Positions 25,380-37,000 of a DNA stretch of 64,000 nt are shown here, piece by piece; positions within the stretch are counted from its first letter, which is position 1, and every line of letters begins with the position of its first letter. The notes below the pieces were generated by a model. It saw only the letters and a program-made list of their open reading frames with translations. It searched no databases and was not told the DNA's origin. Source of the stretch: Cercozoa sp. M6MM (lineage: Eukaryota > Endomyxa: Ascetosporea); NCBI GenBank assembly GCA_040357565.1, contig JBDODJ010000062.1. One strand, 5' to 3'. A program made the position numbers and the translations under genes.

Positions 25380-25902
25380 GTTTTGTTTTCGCTCGTTTTT
25401 GTGCACGCCCAAAAGGAGGGAAACCCTGCAAAAAGGGGAACTCGTATCCATCACACGCACCTCCGGCCAGAACGAGTCCCAATACCTGACCCTTACCTAG
25501 TGGTTGCTCAAACAAGGTGCAGCAAACTAATTTTAGACGATGCTGTGACGTTTTTTGAAAAACACGCACACGCGCGCACGGTTTTACCGATGGAATCAAG
25601 TGGACCTCGTTTTGGACAGATTTTCGACTCATACTCGTCGTGCCAAGCACAGTGAGACTGGCGACTGACGTCTCCGCGAGTGTCAGTAGGTAGCTGTTGT
25701 TTACGCTGGTATGGCATTTTGGCCCGTTCGATGTTACTTTGTTTTCTTCTTTTTGGCTTGGCCTGAAGTGCCCCCAGCGGGATTGCTTGGAGTGCTGGCA
25801 GTGGGTTAGGGTTCATTTCGAGTGTTACACACTGTGAAGCGTGTTATGTCGTGTCTCTGGGGCCAATTGTTTTTTTTTCGTTCTTCAGTAGAAAACGACA
25901 AG
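25380..25902. promoter_or_regulatory. Divergent region between EF-hand gene and SmE
   Basis: About 520 bases between opposed start codons. T-rich tracts lie at about 25735-25755 and 25868-25880. No specific element is identified. Confidence 0.35.
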
Positions 25903-26521
25903 ATGCCGCCAAGAAAGGTCTCCAAGAAGATCCTCCTGCCGAGTACGCTTCCCGTTTTGTCAATTGTCTTGTGTATGTGTGAGCGTCTGAGGGAATGCCT
26001 GTTCTGAATTGCAGTCTACGCGCTGTTCAAGTTCTTGCAAACGGAATCACATGTAGCTTTTAGTTTTTCGCAAGATCCTTCCGGGATTTAGAAAGCAAGC
26101 ATCCACGAGTGTTGTTGCAGGTGCAAGTAATGCTGTACGAAAACACGGACATGCGTCTTGAGGGCACTCTTTCGGTACGAAATTTTGCTGCTGATACGGA
26201 GTGTGTCGTCGCTAGCTAGTATGGGTGTTTTATTGTAGGGCCTGGACGAGTTCATGAACATTGTGCTGTCGGACGCCGTGGAGATCTCGCTCAAGCACGA
26301 GACGCGCACGCCTGTTGGGTACACCTAACTCTTAGGTTTGTTGAACGTGTGCTGCCGTTAATTTGTACCTTGTATCTGTGTGCAGCAAGGTGCTGCTCAA
26401 GGGTGACAACATCACGGTATGTCCTTCTGTGCGATTGCTTAATTTAGTGTCACCAAATCACTGTTTTCTTCTTATTTAGAGCATCTTCCGCATCAAGGCT
26501 CCAGGCGCTGGCGAGTCGTAG
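25903..26521 (+). CDS. SNRPE: Spliceosomal Sm protein E
   Basis: Five or six exons from ATG 25903 to TAG 26519-26521, giving about 95 residues, the usual size. MPPRKVSKKILLPI is followed by YALFKFLQTESHVQVMLYEN (Sm1: alpha helix plus first strands), TDMRLEGTLSGLDEFMNIVL (the Sm1 turn with the conserved DxxMN RNA-binding loop) and DAVEISLKHETRTPVG. Sm2 is KVLLKGDNITSIFRI, with the diagnostic LLKGDNI. SmE is one of the seven proteins that ring the Sm site of U1, U2, U4 and U5 snRNAs. Intron donors are GTACG, GTAGC, GTACG, GTACA and GTATG. The gene is divergent from the EF-hand gene and ends 187 bases from a convergent neighbour. Confidence 0.95.
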
Positions 26522-26707
26522 ATTCGGGAAAAGCCGGCTTCCGTTCACTTCACGTCAAGTTCACTTGAGCCCAAACGGACGCGAACCCTAGTCGTGATCT
26601 TACGCAACGTACTATATACCCTTGAAACACATGGGTAGGACGTAATCCATCCGATCGGTTTCCATCCGTCAGATAAATATCGTGAAGTGCTTGACTCACA
26701 AGCAGGC

Positions 26708-28254
26708 CTACTCGGTCTCCGAGTCGGCCGTCTGTGCAAAGGCCGGGTCCTCGTCGCGCAGAGCGCGCGTGTAGTGCTGCGATGACGGCCGCAGCGGCGC
26801 GCGCACGTCGAAGAAGGACTTGTCGTCCAGCACGTCGGACAGCACGCCCTTGGACTCGATGCCAAAGTGCGCAAAGAACTCTTCCTGCCCACACACATGT
26901 CAGTGATATCCTGGCCAGTACATGACAAGAAAGCACCCTCGTGCAGTCCGGGTTGGCCTCGCGGAAGGCAATCATTTCCTACAGACATTATCATAGGAAA
27001 CAAACACACGGCGGGGGAGGGGGTTCAGACATCTTTGGTACCTTTGCATCAGCGTCCGTGATGTGCTCATCGTCATCATACACGAGGTGCCACTTCTCGT
27101 CCAAGCTGTCGAATGCCTGTACAGGGGGGGGGGGTAAACTAAGCCAGGGGGTCGGGGCTAAGGAAAGACTGTACAGTCTGCAAGGCGATCGGGTTCACCA
27201 GCGGTCGCACATGCGTCTCTTGGTATGCCTGTGACACACACTCATGAGTACACCAGTAGCAACTCGAGAAAGACGGAAATACCTCTGCAGCGGCCTCCTC
27301 GAGCGTTCGCTGCTGCCGCAAAAGCTTCACGGCCTCACGCACGCGCTGCAGAAAGAAAATACAGAAAAACTGAAACAAAAAAAACACAACAGTCACCTGC
27401 AACGGCATCGTGCGCTTATCCAAAATCGCGATGAGTTCTTGCTTCTCCACGTGCATCTGAGCAAGCCAATCAACGGAGATCACAAAGACAAGAACAGACA
27501 GGGCTGGGGTATACCTCCTTGAGAATGTGCGCCAGGTTCGGTAGTCCATGGTCGCGATCTTCCTCGGGCTTCTGCTCCACCTTGCCTGTGCACAATTAAG
27601 GGTGCACTTTATTAAAAGAGCACTTTGTTAAAGGTGCACGTTATGAAAAGGTACCGAAAGCATCGATCGTGTACGGTGCCTCCAATCTCGGGTCCACGTA
27701 GGCCTTCATCTGCGATGATGCACAAGAGTAGAACAGTCAAAAAAGACATGAGTAATCAATTTCTACCGGCGACTCATCCAAGTCCTCCGGAATGTTGAAA
27801 TTCGTCCACTTTTCGACCTACGCCAGAATACCGATTCTTGTAGCTGGCAACTCCCAAGTCACACAAACAAGACCGATGAAGTACCTTCTCCTTGTCGAGG
27901 ACAAAGTGGCCGTTTCGCGTCCAGTGACCTGACAACCGCTCACATATCGCGCCTGTGGTAGACACATTGCAAGCAAAATTTACCGAGCTTCGATGCTGGC
28001 GCACCGCGGCCCTTGTAGAAGTTCTTGTTGCTGCAACAGTCGCAAATGAAACATCAGATTCTACTTTTTATGGTTTGATTGCCAGGATAATTGATCAAAC
28101 ACAACACAAAATTGCTGCACTAAGCTGCCACTCGTACACACGAACACGCGAAAAACAAGCAGTACGCCATCTTGGACGTCAAGTTGCGCCGTTTGGCCTT
28201 GTTGGCCAGGCATCGCACCTGCCGACCGAAGGTCCGCACCACTGCCCGCTGCAT
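26708..28254 (-). CDS. MRPL41: Mitochondrial large-subunit ribosomal protein mL41, C-terminally extended
   Basis: The start MQRAVVRTFGRQVRCLANK is an Arg-rich, acid-free presequence typical of mitochondrial import. Then KRRNLTSKMA, NKNFYKGRGAPASKLG, GHWTRNGHFVLDKEKV and NFNIPEDLDESPMKAYVDP match the mL41 core (FYKGRG, then a strand, then PxxxxFKLKPYV). About ten more small exons follow that ordinary mL41 (about 140 residues in humans) lacks: EDRDHGLPNLAHILKEM, ELIAILDKRTMPL, REAVKLLRQQRTLEEAAAEA, FDSLDEKWHLVYDDD, EMIAFREANPDCTR and a tail ending TADSETE with TAG 26708-26710. The extension is helical and acidic. Either this lineage enlarged mL41, or a gene fusion occurred; the exon phases are consistent with one transcript. 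Confidence 0.85.
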
Positions 28255-28449
28255 TTGGTGTCTTTGAGTGTGCACGCGCTGGAGTACACTCGTGCGGCCT
28301 CGCGCGCGGACACTCTTACACCAGCTCGATCTGTACAGTGTGGGAATAAAAAGTCAAATTTGGTGGTTTGAGCCGGGTCATTGCCTCAGAATTTTCAGGT
28401 ATTTGGGAGTCTGAGTGTGCGCACGCGTGTTCTGTGACCCGCGGGTGAC
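28255..28449. promoter_or_regulatory. Short divergent promoter region
   Basis: Only 195 bases separate the mL41 ATG (28254, minus) from the ATG at 28450 (plus), so both promoters must be compact or shared. Confidence 0.4.
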
Positions 28450-29250
28450 ATGTCGTTTGTGCCAGAGAACGCGTCGGCATTGCACGAGTACGGATTATTC
28501 TGTCGGACAATTTAAAAAAAAAAGTGAGACGAAAAACATGGGTGCGCAGTGTGCTGCTGAACCGACTGCCGGGTTTTGCCGAGTCGCGTGTTCTTGCCGT
28601 TACCGGTGTGTTACTGTTGTGTATCAGGTGTGGGAAGAAGTGAATCAGTGTGGTCTCCAATGCAGGTGCCTACTTTAAGAAGCTGAGTGAAAGGTACATT
28701 CCATACAGACATACTGGTGTCGTAAAAGGCAACAAGTCGAGCTTTGCGCAGAGGAGAGTGGACGCCCAGCGAAGAGGAAGCAACAGTGATCAGGTAACTT
28801 GTTGTGCCTGTGTTGTGTGTCGATACAAAGCGAGTTGTGTGTTCTCTGGACAGACGGCGCGACGAGCGACGAGTGCTCAGTTGTATGGTAGCCTGCGGCG
28901 TCGTCCTGCTGGGCACCTTCCCTTTGCTGCGTGTCATCACGTCCAAGGTGAACTTTACCCCCCTCCCCCCATTACTTGCCTTTACCCCCGCCTTCCTCTC
29001 TGGCNNNNNNNNNNNNNNNNNNNNNNNNNNNNNNNNNNNNNNNNNNNNNNNNNNNNNNNNNNNNNNNNNNNNNNNNNNNNNNNNNNNNNNNNNNNNNNNN
29101 NNNNCTTTTACCCCCCCCCCCCCCCTGGCAGATCGTTCGGGCTCGCGCAGCACGTGGCGTCGGCAGCAGCAGCAGCAGTCGCAACAAGGCGGCAACGGCG
29201 ACGGCTGGTTTGGCAAGACGACGCCGGCCGACCCGTGGGGCTCGACATAG
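28450..29250 (+). CDS. Small single-pass membrane protein, unknown
   Basis: Exon 1 (28450) encodes MSFVPENASALHD, joined after an intron to VVSNAGAYFKKLSER, then GEWTPSEEEATVIR, then RRRDERRVLSCMVACGVVLL running on into GTFPLLRVITSK. That last exon carries one hydrophobic segment next to a basic cluster, so the protein probably has its N-terminus in the cytosol. After a 100-N gap (29005-29104) the last exon has polyQ and Gly and ends GDGWFGKTTPADPWGST with TAG 29248-29250. The join across the gap is out of phase as it stands, so a small exon may lie in the gap. The size and layout suit a small organelle membrane factor, but no family is recognised. Confidence 0.5.
29005..29104. other. Assembly gap (100 N)
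   Basis: Exactly 100 N between a C-rich intron start and a poly-C acceptor tract, inside the 28450-29250 gene. Confidence 0.95.
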
Positions 29251-30337
29251 CCTCCTGACCGTCCAATTGACCTGTCAATTTGACCTAACTGACTTGTTGG
29301 CTCAGTTTTATCGGCGCACTATTTTTACCCGACGATAGGAGGGGGTTGGGACCGCATGGCCTCGAGCCGGCGGCAGGTCATTCGAATTGCCGCCCTAATT
29401 GGACCCACTAAGGAAGATACTCAGATGTGCCCCGAGAACCAGGGTCGCGTAATTATAATATGCGCCGAATCGACGCACACAGCACAGCACCTCCGGATAT
29501 CGTGGAAGCTCTTTCGTTGTGCACGTGCAGAAGCTTGTGGGTGGGAGGAGATCTTTTTTCAAGCATATGTGCTTTCAACACCTCAGTTAAACCCTATGCG
29601 ATGTTGTTTCGCAGATTCAAAAGCTGTGCCACAAAGTTCACCGGAACTTGGCTTGGCAAATGCGTACGCTAGTCATTGTTGAACTGCACGCTAAATTTTA
29701 CTCACACTGTGCTGTTGCTAAATGCAGGTTTGCCGCCAGTTTCGCTGATACCGTTGGGCGATAAGCGTACAACATACATCACGTTGCTCCTTTGCATATC
29801 AAGGTGTTCAACTGATACACAGTAACTGCGGACCGATCCGTACGGGTTTGGTTGCGTTTTACAAACAAAAGTGTACCGCTTGACTCTGGGTTGCGAGGAT
29901 AGAAATACTCATTATTAGACCCTATTAGACGATATCGGTACCGACATTCTTGACGGGAGCTCTCGCTTTCAACTTCGACGAGAGGTGCTGTACATAGCGT
30001 GCATGTTAAGTTACTATCGGCATTCATATTGTTGCACGTTTCGAAGTGAGCAACCTTAACACGCGCTCTTCGCTGTCGAGAGCCTTCATTTCGACATGTT
30101 TTACCCCCCAGTGCATTCACATTTGCCAGCACTGATTTACTGCGCTCTTCAGTTAGTCAGATGTTAGGTGGTATTGTTTCTTTTAGGGCCGAAGACAATA
30201 CAAACAGTGATGCAGGCATCGTGCGGATTCCGTCGTGTTCTGGCATCGTGCGTATTCTCTTCCCCCCCCCCCCCCCACACACACACACACACACACTTTA
30301 CACTTCTTAAGGTTGAGTAATGATGTCAGTGGACGGA
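29251..30337. other. Long convergent intergenic region
   Basis: Nearly 1.1 kb without a gene I can support. It has a short plus-strand frame (from 29356) and a minus-strand frame (30132-29779), neither with splice support. The latter contains CNNMNADSNLTCTLC, which fits half of a RanBP2-type zinc finger. A CA run follows a poly-C at about 30263-30296. Confidence 0.35.
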
Positions 30338-31461
30338 TCACTCAAGATCAGCAGCTTCTGAGACTTCAGCATGTGCGGCCTTCTTTAGGTTGGCCGTGTT
30401 GGACTTCAGTCGGTTCTCCGGGCGCTCGTGGTCGGTGGGACGCGGGCGGCCGCGAGGAGTGTCCGCGCGGACCTCGTCGGGATTGACACGCACATGACGA
30501 GCGACCTCTTCGACCGGGGAGTGCGCTTCATCCGCCTCCGATGCTGCCCAGTGTACATGTGGTAACATATGTAAATACAGTCCGTTTGTAATAACTGACT
30601 AGAGAGGCAGGGATGGAGTACACTTCTTGGAAGACTCAGAGGAGGCAGCGGCGGCAATTTCCATGAGTCGTACTGGGTCCAGTCGGCGGCACTCGTGCTC
30701 CAATGTCAGCGGCCGAAGCAGCGGACGCAGCACATGCGCAAAGGCGGCGAGTTCACGCTGCTGTTTCTGGAGGGCGCGTCGCGAGGCCGAGCAGAGCGAC
30801 GAGAGTGCTGCGCCGGTCTGCATACTCAGTGAGGAGAGACACACCTCGACCGGCGTTCCGAGACTCGCGTGCAGCACCTCGCACATGTCCTTCCGTCTGC
30901 ACAAGTAGTCTAGCTGTATTCTCTTTGAGAGACAGGGAGGAGAGTACGTTCGGTGCAGTGCAGTGGCGGCACAGCGTAGTCGACGCAACTGGAGGAACGG
31001 GTCGTGCCGTGCCTGCGACACCTCACCCGCTTCGTCGTTTCTCTGTCGACATACACTTAGGGGGTGGGGTAAAGTCTTCCAGGTGAAGGACTCACGTAGC
31101 GCGACTTCATGAGCACGTGCAGTTGGCGCCACTCGTTGCGCTGCCGGTCGTGCAGCGACTGTGTCCGCGCGGACAGCTGGTGCAACTCGTGCTCCTGCAG
31201 CAGTGCGCTGCCAGGTGGGGAGTGGGGGGTACTTGACTCGTATAAAGTTACACACGTCTGAGAGATGAAGAAACTTACATTTGCTGTTGCTCACAGCGAC
31301 GCTTGATACCTGCAGCAGCGCTCATGGTCTTCTCGCCCTGCTCACGTCGTATTTTCTTAAACATACACATCGTGTCTATTATACTGTTCATACAGGTATA
31401 AATCCGTAAACATACTGACATAAACTCACAATACACCAACAAATACGATTCTCAAAGAAGA

Positions 31462-31522
<61 letters not shown>

Positions 31523-33962
31523 ATTTATATGTATATAGTCAACACAGTCTACCAACACAAGCAGTGCGCGCGGTGTGAGTCGCATGGCTCGGTGCGCACT
31601 CAACAGGGCACCGCACGCGTTGCGCGTGTCGCGCGTTTCGCTAAATCGCTGTGCAGTCGTTTCGTCCGGGTCGCGCAGCCACACTAAAAACAGTAGCGGA
31701 TACAGACTAACTTCCGTGACCCCCCCTAATCTTCTGACCACCATACCAGTCTGTTCGGCAGTGATTCGAGCGTCGGTGGCGACGGCGTTGATGCGCAGAC
31801 GTTGCTGAGCGGCTTCCGGACTGGTTTCGAGTTGTTTCTACGGGATAAATGGGAGGGGTAGGGAAGGGATAGGGGAGGGGTAGGGTAAGGATAGGGGAGA
31901 AGGGGTAAGGGCAAGGGTAAGGGTAAGGGTAAGGGGCAGGGGGTCACCTCGGCAGCGAGCAGGTGGAGTTTCTGCTCACTAGCGGCCGTGTCGAGTCGGC
32001 GCAGAAGACGCGCAACGCGCTGCGGCAGCTGCGTCACCGAGTGCAGCGACGACATCAGCAGACGGTGCCACTGCTGGATGCGGTTCCACCTGTTGCCATA
32101 CCAGAAGTCTATATATAATTATATACATAAATTTATATATATATATATATAGATATGTGTGTATGTATAGAAATATAATACATATACATAGAGAGAATGT
32201 ATAAACACACACACAGTGAATACTCAAAGCAGGGTGTACTCGCAGTCATCCATGGCAGCAGCGAAAGCGACGTGGTTTCGCATCTCGTCGATTTTCGCGT
32301 TCGAGTGGAACTGCCGCTCGAGTATCTGACATCCCAAAAAAAGAGTATATGGCCCGTTTACAGAACTCCCCCATACTAGTCGGTACAGTTGTACCTCGGT
32401 CACTCCGAGGTGCTTCCACTTGCGCTGCATGCGATGCGTCAATTCGCGTGGCTTGAACTTCACCTGGAACACTGGCTGGTCCTCGGGCACTGCCTTGGCA
32501 CGTGGCGACTCGGCACGAGGCATTTCGATCGCCAACTCCTCTGTGCCAGTAGCTGTACTAGGATAAACTTGTCTGGAGTCAGTTTACCAGAGACGATTTC
32601 GAGTTCGACTTCAGCGAGTTTGGCACCCTGTAAGAAGCTCGCTTGGGTTATGTCTTCTCGGAATTGAAAGACTGTTTCTTACGCTTTCGGCGAGTGCAGT
32701 CGCCACGTTTTTCGGCACTTCGACGCCCTCTCTGTGTATGACCAGACTCATCGACCCATCGAGAGACAAAGTGAACAGTCAGTGGGATCTGTACTTTCGA
32801 GCAGCTGTAGCAGCAGCTTGAAGCACATCAAAGAAGGTCTTTCGCGTCGAAGTTTGCGCCAGTGTGGCCGCTTGCAGCAGCGAACTCTGTTTCAACAGGT
32901 GAAGGAAGCTGGTAGAAAACTGAGAAACTGACTACCTCCAAGAGTGCCGAGTCCTTCTCTTGAGTCGCTTTTTTCAACTGCTCTTCGCACTCGATTTCGC
33001 GCTCAATTTCCTGCAATTTGACACACTCAAGTTTCAAGGAAACATGCAGATTGACTGATGTGAAGTGTACTCGCAGGGCGTCGCGCGCCTGTTGCGACCA
33101 CCGACCGAGAGCCGCGCGGATGGTTTCTCTCTGTTCAATAAGGTTCGGATCAGTTTCGATCTGACAAATGCAAAAAAGAACGAACGACTGGTCTTACCTG
33201 TCGCTGTGAGACAAAAGGCATGGCCTCCAGCACCGTTTTTGACGAGATCTGTTTTCAATTTTTCCAGTTTCTTCCAGTGGTTGTTCTTAATCAAGTCAAC
33301 AAAGGCAACACCTCGTCCGAGTCGATGATTTTGAGTTGGATCAGTTTCGTAGTGGCACCTTGAGCCACCTCCTTGCCTTCCACGAGCTGCACACATGTCC
33401 ACCATGAGAGGAACGATTCGACCACACTACACGGGTGATACAGCAACGACATTGACGAGTGTCTGCGCCTGACGAGTCTTCAGTCCTCGTGTCAGCAGTT
33501 TGTGCACCTGGGTATTCCAACAGATACCTTGGAGGGGTGGAGTGGGTTGGGGGGGAGGTAAAGCAAGCATACAGGAGCACAGGACATGAAGAAGCGTTGG
33601 AAGCGCCAGCGCAGCCACATGCGCTGCACGGTGCCGAAGATGCGCTCGTGCACCACCGTGTACAACTGTACACAATAGCCAAAACTCTCCCTTAAAACAA
33701 AACCGTTTTGACCCCATGAATCAACTGATACTTTCTCGAACAGATCGAGCGCCTTCTGACGAAAGAAAACGCGAGTTTTGCCCACTTGGACATCTTCATT
33801 GGCATGTGCCTTTTTCGAACATGAAACCAGATAGGTCAGTTTTAGTCGAGAGGGCAGTTTTATTACCTTGGACAAGTCGTGTTTCAGTGCGTTCAACAGT
33901 CGATCCACGGCAGCTTTCCACTCGGCCCTGGCGTCGCTTCTGTTTCACATAGACTCTTATTG

Positions 33963-34011
<49 letters not shown>

Positions 34012-37000
34012 GAATAGTATGGTACTCTTTCTTGGATTTGGCATTGGCTTTCGTCATCAAGTCGCGCACCTGTGTATTGCGTATGGGGGAGGGGGATAAA
34101 GGGAGGCAGGAGGTACCTTGACACGTTCGGTGTCGTCTTCGAGAGCGTAGATGTATCGGTCCACGAAGCGTTGGAACAGTCGGCGGTGCTCATAGCCAGC
34201 ACGACGGACCTGTACAGTTGGACTAGGTACAGTTGGACCAGGTACGGTTGGGCCAGGCAGTTAGTACAGTCCAGACGGACTAGATACTGTACTGAGGATT
34301 GCTGGTACCCGCAATGCCTCGAAGACGCCGCCGTACTCGAGTTGCTCCAGGACCTGTCCGAGGGGATTAAGGGGGTTAAGGGGGTTAAGGGGGGTTAAGG
34401 GGAGTAGGCTACATAGACTGCGTCGAAGAGACCCGGGTCGCGAGCAGCGTTTGGATTGATGCACCTCACGTAGAACGGGTGCGTCGCCTTTATTGCCCTG
34501 TCGGGGTAGGGGTAAGGGGTGGTAGGATAAGGGGGCAAAGGGGGCGAAGGGGGGGGGGGGGTAAAAACTCACTCGTCAAGATCGCCGAGCTGACCGACGA
34601 AAATCGTCGCCGTCGAATGCGTCTTGCGTCTCTATTTTAAGTGAGTATATAAAGGTGTGATTAAGGGGTGATTAAGGGGTGTTAAGGGGTGATTAAGGGG
34701 TGATTAAGGGGTAATTAAGGTGGTAATTAAGGTGGTGATTAAAGGAGTGATTAAGGGGTACTCAAAAGGGGTGAGATGGCCAGGATACCGACTCAGCCTC
34801 GCTGTAGCGTTGCATGTGCATCTTGACCAGAGCACTGGCCAGTGGCAGCTTGCTCTCTGCCACCGCCTCGGCCAAGGCACCTGGAAGTAGGGAGTGGGGA
34901 GGGGTAAGGGGGCAGAGGGGATGAAGGGGGAAAAGGGGTAAAGGGGACGAACGGAGCTACCAGCCAGTTGGTTGCGATTGCGATCGAGGAAGTCACCGAC
35001 GTCGTACTGCACCTCGCCGGCGTAGTGCTTGATCTGGACAGAGAGCGAGTTCACTCTTTACCCCCCTGTTTACCCTCCTGTTTACCCTCCTGTTTACCCC
35101 CAAGTAAAGCACACAGGAGTACCAAGAAGTGAGTGCGCCGCTTGGAGCGCAATACTTCGTAAAACGCGTGATTCTCGAACTTTTTGTTGCATTTGTCGGT
35201 GAAGCCTTGCTCCGAACCTAGGAAAAAAGGTAGGGAGAAGGGTAGGGTAGGGTAGAGTAGGGTAGGGTGGGAGTATGTACCATTGGGCAGCAGCAACTCT
35301 TCATTCAACACGTCCACGACGCCGCCTGAATCACAGGTATGTTGAGGAGGGTATGGGAGAGGGGTATATAAGGGTGCACCCTGTCCACTGAACAACTCGA
35401 CGCAAGGCTTGTTGTCGCGGAAGGCAATGTCTACGGGGGGGGGGCCGGCAAAACACAGGGAGTAAACAGGGTAAAGAGCGGGTAAAGGGGGGTTAAAAGG
35501 AGGTAAGCAGGGGGTAAACAGAGGATAAAGAGCGAGGTAAAGAGCGAGGTAAAGAGAGGTAAAGAGCGAGATAAACAGGGGGTAAACAGGGGGCAAACAG
35601 GGAAGTGAGTAAATATACCTTCGGTCGGAATGCCTTCCTCTCGGTGCTCCTCCAGTTCCTGTTCTCCTTAAACAAACCAAAAATAGCCAGTAGCCAAAGG
35701 CACCTTTATTTTTTTTTCAGGGGGAAGGTCCAACCTGCTCGAACACGTGTTCGTTAAAGTGCCGCTGCAGCGTCTCATTCGCGAAGTTTATGCAGAACTG
35801 CGCGAATCTGGGGAGGGAGTCAAAGGGAGGGTCAAACAGAGGGTCAAAGGGAGGGTCAAAGGGCGGGTCAAAGGGCGGGTCAAAGTTCATAACTGCACCG
35901 GTTCGTGTCGAAAATCTCAAAACCGAAAATATCCAGCACGCCGAGTGTGACGGCATCTTCCCTAAAATTTGTTTCACCCATCCGCGCGGACACGACACCA
36001 GCAAACAAGTATGTCCGTACAGTAGAACAAATTTACTTGGGAATCGACTCGCCTTTGGTGCACGTATTTATGCAGTCCTGTGGGGGTAAGGGGTAAAGAG
36101 GGGTAGAGGGGAGTAAAGAGGGGGTGAAGAGGGGGTAAAGAGGTAAAGAGGGTAAAGAGGGTAAAGAGGGGTAAAGAGGAGGTGAAGAGGGGAGTAAAGA
36201 GGGGGTAAAGAGGGAAGTAAAGAGGGGGTAAAGATGGGGTAAAGAGGGGGGTTGAAGGGGGTAAAGCAAGAAGATACCACGAGGTGGTCGAACAGCAGTG
36301 CATACAAGGTTTTGACGAGCGAGTCGCGATTCGCCTTGGCAGCGTCCGGGTTGAGTGCCACGAGTGTCGTTTCTCCTACGGGGAAGGGGAGGGTAAGGGG
36401 TATAAATACACACACAGAGAGACACCCTGCACAGTGATGGCACGCGACGACAGTGCCTTGGCGACTGCTTCTCCATCGCTTTCATCTGGGGGGGGGGGGG
36501 GTAAAGAGAATAGGGGTATGGGTAAAGACCAACTGTACCTAAGTGCAATAACGCCAATGCTGTCTCTAGGTCCTCTCTTGTCTACGGGCGGTAGGGGGTA
36601 AAAGTGGAGGTAGGGTAGAGGTGTAAAGGACATACGGCGTCAGTGACACGAGAGGAGTCGCCGGGTGCCTCTTCGAACTCGACGTTGCCGAGCCACAGCA
36701 GGGCCGACAGGAGTCGCCACACCTCCAGCTGTCTCTCCGCCGAGAAACCAAAGGCACTCAGTCCGTCCAGCAACTCGTCCAACTCGGCGTCCTCGTCGCG
36801 TGCCTCCACCTCGCGCAGTGCGCCATTGTTGTCACCTCGCAGCATTGCAAAGTCATCTGGGGGTAGGGGTAACAGAGGGAAAGTAAGGAGTCAGGGTGCA
36901 AAGGAGGTAAGGGTAGGAAGTAGAAGGAGGGGGGTAAAGCTGCTACCAGGCGTAACGACGTGATTGTTGACGAAGAGTTTCGCATCAGCCGCGACGTCGC

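Noticed and set aside
29356-29682. A 108-codon plus-strand frame starting MASSRRQV
   Set aside because: No domain, no splice context and ordinary length for chance at this base composition.
29779-30132. Half of a RanBP2-type zinc finger (CNNMNADSNLTCTLC) in a minus-strand frame
   Set aside because: The first Cys pair and the Trp are missing, no flanking exon supplies them, and nothing else supports a gene.
31900-31940. GGGTAA repeats resembling a telomere
   Set aside because: They lie inside a myosin intron, are short and degenerate, and match the general intron repeat style rather than a chromosome end.
36085-36265. Regular short direct repeats that might suggest a CRISPR-like array
   Set aside because: Units are about 10-20 bases, contiguous, without spacers, in a eukaryotic intron.
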